Origin: Massilia sp. ST3
GTDB lineage: Bacteria; Pseudomonadota; Gammaproteobacteria; Burkholderiales; Burkholderiaceae_D
DNA: 64,000 bases
NCBI RefSeq assembly: GCF_018119405.1
Contig: NZ_JAGPWC010000004.1
Span: 1 to 64,000, forward strand
Direction of reading: 5' to 3'
The notes under the pieces are model-generated. The model was not told the origin of the DNA. It searched no databases and worked only from the letters and a program-made list of their open reading frames with translations. Made by a program: the position numbers and the translations under genes. The first letter of the stretch is position 1. Every line of letters starts with the position of its first letter. Below, one piece after another: positions 56,573 to 64,000 of the stretch.

Positions 56573-58066
56573 ATGAAGAACATGATTGCAAAGGGCGTGG
56601 CTCCCCTGCTGGCAGCGTTGCTGCTGACAGCATGCGCGACTCCTGAATTCAAGCAGCCGCAGGTTGCCACCCCGGCCGCTTTCCGCGAGTCGCAAATCCC
56701 GGCGCCGGCAGCTGAAGTGGCCGGCATCGAAGGCTCGCGCTGGAAACCGGCGCAGCCGGCCGAGCAGCAGCCGCGCGGCCAGTGGTGGCTGGCCTTCAAC
56801 GACCAGGCGCTCACCGCGCTGGTCGATGAAGCCACCGCCAACAACGCCAACCTGGCCGTGGCGGCCGCCCGCGTCAAGCAGGCGCGCGCCATCGCCGGCA
56901 TCGCCAACGCCGACCGCCTGCCGCAGGTGGGCATCGGCGTCGGCGCCCAGCGCGCCCGCCCGGCGCCGCTGGAAGCGAACCTGCCGCAGGGGACGCCGAC
57001 CCAGGCCCAGACCACCTACAGCGCCAGCCTCACGGCCAGCTACGAAGTCGACCTGTTCGGCCGCGTGGCGGCGGGCGTGTCGGCGGCGCGCGGCGATGCG
57101 GCGACCTCGGAGGCCAATTTCCGCTCCGTGTTGCTGTCGCTGCAGGCCGACGTGGCCCAGACCTACTTCCGCCTGCGCGCCCTGGATGCGGAGCTCGACA
57201 CCGTCAACCGCACCGTCGGCCTGCGCGAGGAAAGCGTCAAGGTCACCCAGCGCCGCTTCGACCTGGGCGACATCGGCGAATTCGACCTGTCGCGCGCCCG
57301 CACCGAACTGGCCACCGCACGCGCCGAGGCCATCGGCCTGCAGCGCCAGCGCGCCACCACCGAGCACCAGCTCGCAGTCCTGCTGGGCAAGCCGGCGGCC
57401 GACTACGTGGCCGGCCCCAGCCCGCTGCTGGACTCGACCCTGATGCCGTCGATCCCGGCCGGCCTGCCGTCCTCGCTGCTGGAGCGCCGTCCCGACATCG
57501 TCGCCGCACAGCGCTCCATGGAAGCCTCGAACGCCCGCATCGGCGTGGCGCGCGGCGCCATGTTCCCGGCGCTGACCCTGAGCGCGGGCGGCGGCGGCAT
57601 CGGCGGCACCTTCGCCGAGGTGTTCAAGTGGAGCAGCCGCTCCTGGGTGACCGGTGCGCTGCTGGCCATGCCCCTGATCGACGGCGGCCGCAACCGCAAC
57701 AACGTGATTCGCAGCGAAGCGGCGCTCGAGGAGTCGGTCGGTACCTACCGCCAGAACGTGCTGAGCGCCTTCGCCGAGGTCGAAGACAATCTGGCCGGCC
57801 TGCGCATCCTGGCGGGGCAGGGCGAGCAGATCGACGCCGCCCTGGTCTCGGCGCGCCGCTCGGCCGACCTGGCGCAGAAGCTGTACGACGCCGGCCGCTC
57901 CAGCTACCTGGAACTGCTGGACGCCCAGCGTAACCTGGCCGCGGTCGAGCGCACGGCGGTCCAGCTGCGCGGCAACCGGGCGGTGACGACGGTGGCCCTG
58001 ATCCGCTCGCTGGGCGGTGGCTGGGATGGCGCGGGCGTGGAAGGGAAGACCCTGGCCCAGCACTGA
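56573..58066 (+). CDS. Outer-membrane efflux lipoprotein, NodT family (OpcM/OprC/OprN type)
   Basis: 497 residues. A lipoprotein signal ends LLTAC (Cys about 21). Two TolC-type repeats follow, e.g. QWWLAFNDQALTALVDEA and SYEVDLFGRVAAGVSAARGD in the first, and SLLERRPDIVAAQRSMEASN in the second. GGAG is at good spacing; the gene starts one base after the pump stop. It completes the tripartite pump, and a terminator follows 40 bases after its stop. Confidence 0.95.
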   Translation: MKNMIAKGVAPLLAALLLTACATPEFKQPQVATPAAFRESQIPAPAAEVAGIEGSRWKPAQPAEQQPRGQWWLAFNDQALTALVDEATANNANLAVAAARVKQARAIAGIANADRLPQVGIGVGAQRARPAPLEANLPQGTPTQAQTTYSASLTASYEVDLFGRVAAGVSAARGDAATSEANFRSVLLSLQADVAQTYFRLRALDAELDTVNRTVGLREESVKVTQRRFDLGDIGEFDLSRARTELATARAEAIGLQRQRATTEHQLAVLLGKPAADYVAGPSPLLDSTLMPSIPAGLPSSLLERRPDIVAAQRSMEASNARIGVARGAMFPALTLSAGGGGIGGTFAEVFKWSSRSWVTGALLAMPLIDGGRNRNNVIRSEAALEESVGTYRQNVLSAFAEVEDNLAGLRILAGQGEQIDAALVSARRSADLAQKLYDAGRSSYLELLDAQRNLAAVERTAVQLRGNRAVTTVALIRSLGGGWDGAGVEGKTLAQH

Positions 58067-58105
58067 TCCAATCTCTCTCCCCAAGGCAAATCCGATTTGC
58101 CCTTT

Positions 58106-58140
58106 GCGGCGGTGCGCGCAGGCGCCCGCCGCTTTTTTAT
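58106..58140 (+). terminator. Rho-independent terminator of the efflux operon
   Basis: GCGGCGG and CCGCCGC form a 7-bp stem followed by TTTTTTATT. Confidence 0.9.
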
Positions 58141-58171
58141 TGCCGTGCCAGATTCGGACGTTGGTGCAGAA

Positions 58172-58281
58172 GTAGCGAAACTACATAAAACTGTGAAATT
58201 CGTTTGACATGCGTATGCCGTAAACGCCAGAATCGCCCTGCATTCCAGCCCGTATTGACGGGATGCGAGTAGTTTAGCTAC
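58172..58281 (+). promoter_or_regulatory. Amylase upstream region with two GTAG-N5-CTAC dyads and a candidate promoter
   Basis: GTAGCGAAACTAC (58172-58184) and GTAGTTTAGCTAC (58269-58281) share the same 4+5+4 dyad and flank a candidate promoter, TTGACA at 58204 with CAGAAT at 58228 (18-base spacing). They may bind a maltose-type repressor. The dyads are short, so chance is possible. Confidence 0.4.
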
Positions 58282-58365
58282 CTCATGTTCGTGTAATAAA
58301 GAAACTTGCAGTTTCTGCTTTTTTGAAGGAAACGACACCAACCGCTCTACACTCTCGGAGGAGAC

Positions 58366-59640
58366 ATGCAGAAAAAAGTGCGCATCAGCGCCATGCTTGC
58401 AACGATCACCCTGGCCTTCTCGGTCCAGGCCCATGCCGCCACCCCTGCGGCCCAATCCGGCAACAGCCAGGCCGTCCTGCTGCAGGGCTTCCATTGGAAC
58501 TCTGCCAATTACAGCAATCCGAACTGGTATAACACCGTCCTGAACAACGTGGCCGACCTGAAGGGCATGGGCTTCACCCACGTGTGGTTCCCGCCGCCTT
58601 CCGACTCCGCCGCGGCGGAAGGCTACCTGCCGCGCCAGCTGAACAACCTGAACTCGAAATACGGCAGCTCGGCCGAACTGACCAACGTGGTGCGCGCCTT
58701 CACCAACAACGGCATCAAGGCGGTGGCCGACATCGTGGTGAACCACCGCGTCGGCAGCACCGGCTGGTCCGATCTCACCAACCCCAACTGGACCACCCAC
58801 GCGATCGTCAACAACGACGAGTGCAACTGCGGCCTGGGCAACGGCGACACCGGCGACGGCTTCGGCGCCGCGCGCGACATCGACCACCGCAACGTGGGCG
58901 AGGTCCAGAACGGCATCACCACCTGGCTGAATTCCACCCTCAAGCCGGTGGGCTTCAGCGGCCTGCGCTTCGACTACGTGAAGGGCTTTGGCGCCAGCTA
59001 CGCCGGGCAGTACGCGAACGCCTTCGGCGCCGAGTTCTGCGTGGGTGAACTGTGGACGGATTTGAACCTGAACGACGTCAATCCGCACCGCCAGGCGATC
59101 ATGAACTGGATCAACGGCACCAACAACAGCTGCGGCGCCTTCGACTTCACCACCAAGGGCTTACTGAACGACGCGCTCGCGAACGGGAACTACTGGCGCC
59201 TGAAGGATTCGCAGGGCAAGCCGCAAGGGGCGGTCGGCTGGTGGCCGGCGATGTCGGTGACCTTCGTCGACAACCACGACACGGGGCCGTCCGAGAGCTG
59301 CGGCAATGGGCAGAACCACTGGCCGGTGCCCTGCGGCGCGGTGATGCAGGGCTACGCCTATATCCTCAGCCACCCGGGCATCCCGACGGTCTACTACCCG
59401 CACATCTACAACTGGAATCTGAAAACGCCAATCAAGGCGCTGATGGCGGCGCGCAAGGCGGCCGGGGTGCATTCGACCTCGGCGGTGGCGATCCAGCAGG
59501 CGACCCAGGGACTGTATGCGGCGATCGTCACGGGGTCGACGAAGCAGCTGGCGATGAAGATCGGGCCGAACAGCTGGAGCCCGGGGGCGGGGTGGACCTT
59601 GCAGACGTCGGGGACGAACTACGCGGTGTGGATGAAGTGA
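58366..59640 (+). CDS. Secreted alpha-amylase, GH13
   Basis: 424 residues with a signal peptide ending VQAHA. The (beta/alpha)8 barrel has the four GH13 regions: AVADIVVNH; GLRFDYVKGF (Asp nucleophile); FCVGELWTD (Glu acid/base); VTFVDNHDTG (Asp). The arrangement resembles compact plant- or Pseudomonas-type amylases, and the C-terminal beta domain is complete (ending YAVWMK). No starch-binding domain. It hydrolyses alpha-1,4-glucan outside the cell. GGAGGAG precedes the start. Confidence 0.95.
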   Translation: MQKKVRISAMLATITLAFSVQAHAATPAAQSGNSQAVLLQGFHWNSANYSNPNWYNTVLNNVADLKGMGFTHVWFPPPSDSAAAEGYLPRQLNNLNSKYGSSAELTNVVRAFTNNGIKAVADIVVNHRVGSTGWSDLTNPNWTTHAIVNNDECNCGLGNGDTGDGFGAARDIDHRNVGEVQNGITTWLNSTLKPVGFSGLRFDYVKGFGASYAGQYANAFGAEFCVGELWTDLNLNDVNPHRQAIMNWINGTNNSCGAFDFTTKGLLNDALANGNYWRLKDSQGKPQGAVGWWPAMSVTFVDNHDTGPSESCGNGQNHWPVPCGAVMQGYAYILSHPGIPTVYYPHIYNWNLKTPIKALMAARKAAGVHSTSAVAIQQATQGLYAAIVTGSTKQLAMKIGPNSWSPGAGWTLQTSGTNYAVWMK

Positions 59641-59656
59641 GAGTTTAGCTAGTCCA

Positions 59657-59694
59657 AAAACCGTCATCCCCGCGAAGGCGGGGATGACGGTTTT
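59657..59694. terminator. Strong bidirectional hairpin (also a family A repeat) between amylase and TonB receptor
   Basis: A perfect 17-bp stem (AAAACCGTCATCCCCGC, loop GAAG, and its complement) with T-runs at both ends lies between the two convergent stop codons. Its core is the family A REP palindrome, here acting as a terminator. Confidence 0.88.
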
Positions 59695-59712
59695 AAGGCT
59701 AACTAAACTGTT

Positions 59713-61977
59713 TTAGAAGCTCGCCTTGAACTGCACACCATACGTGCGCGGTTCGTTGACGATACCGGTCAGGTTGTTGAAGTCGATCGCGCCCAGCGAC
59801 TGGATACGGTTGGTGATGTTGCGGCCATAGGCTGCCAGCTCGTACTTGCCGTCGTTCCAGCGGTAACCCACGCGCACGCCGCCTTCCAGCAGTTCCTTGG
59901 CCTTGTACTCGGCCGCTTCGTACAGGAAGAAGTTGTACGAGGTGCGGTAAGCCCAGTCGGTGAAGGCGTAGATCTCGCCATTGCCCAGCGGCTGGCTGAA
60001 GCGCAGGGTGAAGTTATGCTGCCACTTCGGTGCGCGCGGCAGCGGGTTGCCGTCGATGATGGCGGCGGAGCCGATCACGTTGCCGTTCGCGTCCGTGAAG
60101 TTGCGGCGCGGGTCCAGGGTGGTGCAGCCGCTGCCGCAGGACTGCACGAACAGGTTCGGGTCCTTGATCTCGGTATCGTTGTAGCTGGTGCCGAAGGTCA
60201 TGCTCCAGGCGTCGCTCAGGTTGGCCTGGAAGTCCAGTTCCACGCCGCGGCCGGTGACCTTGTCGGCGTTGACCAGCTGGTTCATGTTGACGGTGCCCGA
60301 ACCCGCGGTCAGCTGCTTGTCCTTCATGCGGTAGTCGAACACGGTGGCCGACATGCGCGCACGGCGGTCGAACAGGTCCTGCTTGACGCCGAATTCCACC
60401 GACACGATCTTCTCGGCGTCAGCCTGCGACGGCAGCGAGGTCAGGTCGAACAGGCGGCCCTGCATCGACGCGGCGCGGTAGCCGGTTGCGATACGGCCGA
60501 ACAGGTTGGTGTCCTTGTTGAGGGTGTAGGTACCGCTCAGGTCCCAGCTCACGTTGCTCGACGAGTCGTGCAGCGGCAGGAAGGTCGAGCCGCCGGTCTC
60601 GATGCGGCGCGCCACGAAGTCCTTCTTGTCCTTGGTGTAGCGCAGGCCGGCGCGCAGCTTGAAAGCGTCGGTCACGGTGTAGTTCACGGTGCCGAACACC
60701 GCCCACGACTTGGAATCCTGCTCCTGGGTGGCGTAGTTGAAGTTCTGCGGGTTGCCCGGGGCCAGCGAGTCGAAGGAGATCGAATCGATCTGGATCTGCT
60801 CGTCGAAGTAGAACAGGCCGGCGATCCACTGCAGCGGGCCGGTGTTGTTGGACTCGACGCGGAATTCCTGGGTCAGCTGCTTGTGGTCGGGAACCAGGTC
60901 GGCGGTTTCGACGACGAAGGGGATGAAGCCCGGGCCCATCGGCTGCGCGTAGACCGCGCCGTAGCCGCCATCGACGTCGGCGCGGCTGAAGAACTCCAGC
61001 GACTCGTAGCCGGTGATCGAGTGGAAGGTCATGCCCGGGGTATCCCAGCGCAGGCGCAGGTTGCCGCCCTTGTTCTTCAGGCTCTGGGTATTCAGGCCGT
61101 CGGTCGGGTAGGAGTCGTAGTCGAAGTTGTCGACCAGCTCGTTGGTGCCCTTCTTGAGGATGTTGGCGCGGAACAGGGTCGCGTTGCCGTCCATGTCGCG
61201 CGCGTGCAGGTTCAGCAGGGCGCTGAAGTCCTTGTTCGGCTTGAGCAGGAACTGGATGCGGCCGGCGTTGTCCTTGTAGCCTTCGAAGTCGCGGGTCGGC
61301 GCGTTCGGACGGTCGTTGTGCACGCGGTCGCCGCGGTGCTGCGACTGCACCGAGATGCGGGTCGCGAAGACGTCGTTGGCCGGCAGGTTGATGGCGCCTT
61401 CGACGTTGCGCACGCGGTCCTTGCCGAAGCCGACGTTGACGTAGCCTTCCTTGCGGAACACCGGCTTGGCCGAGTCGAACTTGATCACGCCGGCCGGGGA
61501 GTTACGGCCGAACAGGGTGCCCTGCGGGCCGCGCAGCACTTCGATCTGGTCCACGTCGAACACCGGGAAGCCCTTCAGCATCGGGTTTTCCTGCACGATG
61601 TCGTCCATCACCAGGCCCACCGGCTGCGAGGCGTTCAGGTCGAAATCGGTGTTGCCCAGGCCGCGGATGTAGAAGCGCGGGAAGGTACGGCCGTAGTCCG
61701 ATTCCACGGACACGGACGGCGAACGGCCGCTCAGGAAGCGGATGTCCTGGCCGCCGGAGGTCAGCACGTCCAGCTTCTCGCCCTTCACGGTGGCCACCGA
61801 CATCGGCACGTCCTTGATGTTTTCCGCGCGGCGCTGCGCGGTCACGATCACGGTCTCCAGTTGGCCGGGCTTCTTCGCCTCTTCGGCCGGCTGGGTTTCT
61901 TGCGCCTGGGCGGCGTGCAGGGGGAAGGCGCTGGCGACGGCCAGGGCGAGCAGGGAGTGCTTGAAGCGGATATCCAT
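59713..61977 (-). CDS. TonB-dependent outer-membrane receptor
   Basis: 754 residues. Signal peptide (MDIRFKHSLLALAVASAFPL...AQAQ), a TonB-box-like segment (LETVIVTAQRR), a plug domain (VPMSVATVKGEKLDVLTSGG, FYIRGLGN, VEVLRGPQ-type sequence here IEVLRGPQGTLFGRNSPAG) and a 22-strand barrel ending in Phe (YGVQFKASF). The neighbouring amylase suggests maltodextrin uptake, but barrel sequence alone fits iron-chelate receptors too. ATG 61977 precedes a good signal peptide; the ribosome site is weak. Confidence 0.93.
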   Translation of the reverse strand: MDIRFKHSLLALAVASAFPLHAAQAQETQPAEEAKKPGQLETVIVTAQRRAENIKDVPMSVATVKGEKLDVLTSGGQDIRFLSGRSPSVSVESDYGRTFPRFYIRGLGNTDFDLNASQPVGLVMDDIVQENPMLKGFPVFDVDQIEVLRGPQGTLFGRNSPAGVIKFDSAKPVFRKEGYVNVGFGKDRVRNVEGAINLPANDVFATRISVQSQHRGDRVHNDRPNAPTRDFEGYKDNAGRIQFLLKPNKDFSALLNLHARDMDGNATLFRANILKKGTNELVDNFDYDSYPTDGLNTQSLKNKGGNLRLRWDTPGMTFHSITGYESLEFFSRADVDGGYGAVYAQPMGPGFIPFVVETADLVPDHKQLTQEFRVESNNTGPLQWIAGLFYFDEQIQIDSISFDSLAPGNPQNFNYATQEQDSKSWAVFGTVNYTVTDAFKLRAGLRYTKDKKDFVARRIETGGSTFLPLHDSSSNVSWDLSGTYTLNKDTNLFGRIATGYRAASMQGRLFDLTSLPSQADAEKIVSVEFGVKQDLFDRRARMSATVFDYRMKDKQLTAGSGTVNMNQLVNADKVTGRGVELDFQANLSDAWSMTFGTSYNDTEIKDPNLFVQSCGSGCTTLDPRRNFTDANGNVIGSAAIIDGNPLPRAPKWQHNFTLRFSQPLGNGEIYAFTDWAYRTSYNFFLYEAAEYKAKELLEGGVRVGYRWNDGKYELAAYGRNITNRIQSLGAIDFNNLTGIVNEPRTYGVQFKASF

Positions 61978-62232
61978 ACCTGAGGGTCCTATCAATAAAA
62001 AATCCGGTTGTCGCAAGGTGGGCGGCCGGACATGTCGTGTCCGCGCTCTCGGCCGTTGCATAGACAAGATGGGCAATATTGCAGTTTGACCAATCGGTAA
62101 GGGGTTGATCAAGCGTAAATATGAAAAAGCCATGGTTGCGTTGTGGGAATGCAACGATCTGGCCGGCGTGCATAGGGGAGAAAGCGGCGTCGCGGACCGC
62201 GTCTGCATGGCCGGCGCCGCTAGAATGGCGCC

Positions 62233-62385
62233 ATGCCGACCGCTCCCTCTTCCATTCTCACGGGCCTGGCGCCCGTCATCGACGCCGGCGTGCGCATCCT
62301 CGTGCTGGGCAGTTTCCCCGGCGCCGCCTCGCTCGCCGCGCAGCAGTACTATGCGCATCCGCGCAAGATAGGGTGCTCAGTTTGA
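62233..62385 (+). pseudogene. DNA-deoxyinosine glycosylase gene, cut after about 45 codons
   Basis: The first 45 codons read as the start of the hypoxanthine-DNA glycosylase/Mug-like family: [20 protein letters not shown], then [16 protein letters not shown]. In intact members the sequence continues N-x-FW; here it changes after HPRK to foreign sequence and stops at TGA 62383. The break coincides with the left end of the serine-recombinase element, so the rest of the gene should lie at the far end of that element outside the window. Confidence 0.8.
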
Positions 62386-62386
62386 C

Positions 62387-62399
62387 ACCTCGTCGAGGT
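62387..62399. promoter_or_regulatory. 13-base palindrome at the element edge
   Basis: ACCTCG-T-CGAGGT ends exactly at the first base of a perfect TATAAT (62399-62404), 36 bases before the recombinase start. It could be an autorepression operator or part of the attachment site. No good -35 was found at standard spacing. Confidence 0.45.
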
Positions 62400-62434
62400 A
62401 TAATCTGTACCTTAGATTCCCAGCCTGACGACTT

Positions 62435-64000
62435 GTGCCAACTGCTTATTCTTACGTTCGTTTCTCGACACCTGACCAAATAAAAGGCGACTCTCTTCGG
62501 CGCCAACTTGACGCGTCAAGACGATATGCAGCCGAGCACGGGTTAGTTCTTGACGAAAGCTTAACAGTCCGTGACCTTGGTGTCTCAGCGTTCAAGGGAA
62601 AGAACTTCGAAGTTGGCGCGTTAGGTCAATTTATGGATGCGATTGATAAAGGTCGCATTGCTAGTGATTCGTATTTGCTCGTGGAATCGCTTGACCGGAT
62701 ATCTCGACTACCTCCATATGACGCGATGTCCATATTGCAGAGCATCATCAATCGCGGTGTAACAGTGGTTACGCTTACCGACTCCGCTGTCTACAGTCGT
62801 GAACGGTTGACGACGGATTGGGTGAGGTTGGTTGTAGCGTTGGCATCCATGTCACGGGCCCACGAAGAATCGGCAGTGAAGTCCGAACGTGTGCGTGCAG
62901 CATGGGCAGCGAAGAAGCTTCGCGTGAAAGAGAGCAAGGAGGTCATGCCAGGACGAAGCCATTGGTGGCTTCGAATTGGCGATGATGGTACTAGCTATGA
63001 AGTGATCGAAGAGAAAGCCGAGATTGTACGTTTGATCTTTTCGCTGGCAAAAGATGGGATGGGAAACACGGTGTTAGCTAAGTACCTAAATCATCGAGGA
63101 ATTCCTACTCCTTTTAGTGCGAAACTCTGGCAGAACAGTACGCTACAGTACATGCTACGTAACGTAGCAGTGATTGGCGTTCTCCAGCTCGACCAAGACA
63201 ACAGCGGGAGAACGACGACCGATACGTTTGTCGAAGACTACTACCCGGCCGTGGTCGACAAAGCCTTGTTCTATGAAGTTCAGCAAATTCGGACATCGCG
63301 GAAGCGACAAGGGCTAGCGTCGAGTGGCGGAAGAAAAGGGATGTGCTACAACATCTTTCAAGGGACGGCGAGGTGTGGTTACTGTGGCGGACCGGTTCAT
63401 ATACGGCGCAAACCAGGCATAAACTCAGGCTTTTTATACTGCGCGAAGTCGCTGATGGGAGGTGGCTGCGTATCGGTGTCATACAACTTACGCAACCTCG
63501 AAGCAGAGTTCCTCAGCTTTACATCCGAAATCGACATCGCAATGGTGTTAGGCGACATGACGTCTTACGAAAAACTCGGATCGAAGAAAGCTGAGCTTGC
63601 ACTGTGTACCGCCGAGACGGAAGATCGTGAGCAAAAGCTGTCAAACTTGATGAAAGCGTTGGAGCTGGGCGGCGATATTGCTGTGCTAGTTCAGCGTCTG
63701 CGAGACCTCCAGGACGAGGTCAGCGCTCTCAAAAGAAAGCGCTTGGAGCTTCAGTCAGATGTCCAAACACTTGGCAATATTGCACCGAATGATCAGGCAT
63801 TCCTCGACAACATGTCCCGTCTTCTTGCCGATCTAAACTCAAAGGACATCGATCTTGACGAGAAATTTAGAATTCGGTTCAGGCTGTTATCTGAAGTCCA
63901 AAAAGTAGTAAAGCGACTTGATCTGTTCCCTGGAGGGCTATGGGATTCGCCGGAAAAACTAGCCGTTCTCGCTACCGAACTTCGAAGCGATGGGTACAGC
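62435..64000 (+). CDS. Large serine recombinase, 3' end outside the window
   Basis: 522 codons are visible. The N-terminal resolvase domain begins TAYSYVRFSTPDQIKGDSLR, with catalytic Ser in RFS, and continues LVESLDRISRL and the helix E region. A recombinase domain follows (GRSHWWLRIG, NTVLAKYLNHRGIPTPFS), then a zinc ribbon (CGYCGGPVHIRRK ... YCAKSLMGGGC) and a coiled coil (RLRDLQDEVSALKRKRLEL). The start is GTG 62435, the only start after an in-frame TGA at 62426; the ribosome site is weak. It should integrate and excise the element at the glycosylase gene. Confidence 0.92.
   Translation, partial: MPTAYSYVRFSTPDQIKGDSLRRQLDASRRYAAEHGLVLDESLTVRDLGVSAFKGKNFEVGALGQFMDAIDKGRIASDSYLLVESLDRISRLPPYDAMSILQSIINRGVTVVTLTDSAVYSRERLTTDWVRLVVALASMSRAHEESAVKSERVRAAWAAKKLRVKESKEVMPGRSHWWLRIGDDGTSYEVIEEKAEIVRLIFSLAKDGMGNTVLAKYLNHRGIPTPFSAKLWQNSTLQYMLRNVAVIGVLQLDQDNSGRTTTDTFVEDYYPAVVDKALFYEVQQIRTSRKRQGLASSGGRKGMCYNIFQGTARCGYCGGPVHIRRKPGINSGFLYCAKSLMGGGCVSVSYNLRNLEAEFLSFTSEIDIAMVLGDMTSYEKLGSKKAELALCTAETEDREQKLSNLMKALELGGDIAVLVQRLRDLQDEVSALKRKRLELQSDVQTLGNIAPNDQAFLDNMSRLLADLNSKDIDLDEKFRIRFRLLSEVQKVVKRLDLFPGGLWDSPEKLAVLATELRSDGYS

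Larger units (their letters stand above)
62366..64000 (+). mobile_element. Left end of an integrated element carrying a serine recombinase
   Basis: Composition changes from GC-rich to clearly lower GC at about 62366, inside the glycosylase gene, and stays low to the window end. The first gene is a large serine recombinase pointing inward. The right end and cargo are beyond the window. The junction sequence is CCGCGCAAG followed by ATAGGGTGC; the exact crossover cannot be set from one end. Confidence 0.8.

Noticed and set aside
62382-62404. TTGACA and TATAAT as a recombinase promoter
   Set aside because: The spacer is only 11 bases, too short for a normal sigma-70 promoter in the integrated form.

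Overview
The window is GC-rich chromosomal DNA from a betaproteobacterium, most likely an Oxalobacteraceae member of the Massilia/Telluria/Duganella type. This is judged from protein character and gene order only: hutU-H-G-F-D-I with HutC nearby, a LysR/llpE/RND efflux cluster of Burkholderiales type, many c-di-GMP proteins, and a TonB receptor beside a secreted amylase. Almost every gene has long open shadow frames on the other strand, which is normal at this base composition.

Layout. 1-9.7 kb: an M16 zinc protease cut by the window edge, a secreted metallophosphoesterase, a CinA-type amidohydrolase, a hybrid sensor kinase overlapping a REC-PAS-GGDEF-EAL-REC protein, and thiL. 9.9-16.8 kb: the malic enzyme MaeB, then a four-gene operon (gmd, rmd, two GT4 glycosyltransferases) that looks like a GDP-D-rhamnose / D-rhamnan pathway. 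17-25.6 kb: signalling genes, namely a REC-HD-GYP protein, a large MHYT hybrid kinase, a periplasmic solute-binding protein and an SBP-PAS-GGDEF-EAL protein. 25.7-28.1 kb: a small AT-richer island next to tRNA-Leu(CAA), holding a HEPN-like gene, a putAbiC-like abortive-infection gene and a dead tyrosine integrase. 28.3-35.2 kb: housekeeping genes (a GT39 membrane glycosyltransferase, rpmE2, rho, trxA, a receiver protein), interrupted by a lower-GC lipase-NUDIX fusion gene. 35.3-47.2 kb: hutC, ada, a 2OG-Fe(II) oxygenase, an amidohydrolase, and the hut operon with a HutC-type operator inside its promoter. 47.6-49.7 kb: a GNAT acetyltransferase, an EamA exporter and a DUF962/Mpo1-like protein. 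49.7-58.1 kb: a LysR regulator divergent from a small membrane protein, an LlpE-like hydrolase lacking its nucleophile, a 13-codon Cys-rich leader ORF and a three-gene RND efflux pump. 58.4-62 kb: alpha-amylase and a TonB-dependent receptor, convergent across a strong bidirectional hairpin. 62.2-64 kb: the start of a DNA-deoxyinosine glycosylase gene, cut after 45 codons by an element whose first gene is a large serine recombinase running off the window.

How the genes work together. Histidine is degraded to glutamate by the two-step HutF/HutG branch under HutC control. At least four proteins make or break c-di-GMP. The polysaccharide operon makes GDP-D-rhamnose and at least two transfer steps. 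The efflux cluster matches the ceoR-llpE-ceoAB-opcM / bpeT-llpE-bpeEF-oprC arrangement of Burkholderia. Two REP-like repeat families lie between genes throughout. The best candidates for something new are the alpha/beta-hydrolase-NUDIX fusion, the HEPN/putAbiC pair in the tRNA-Leu island, and whatever cargo lies behind the serine recombinase beyond the right edge.
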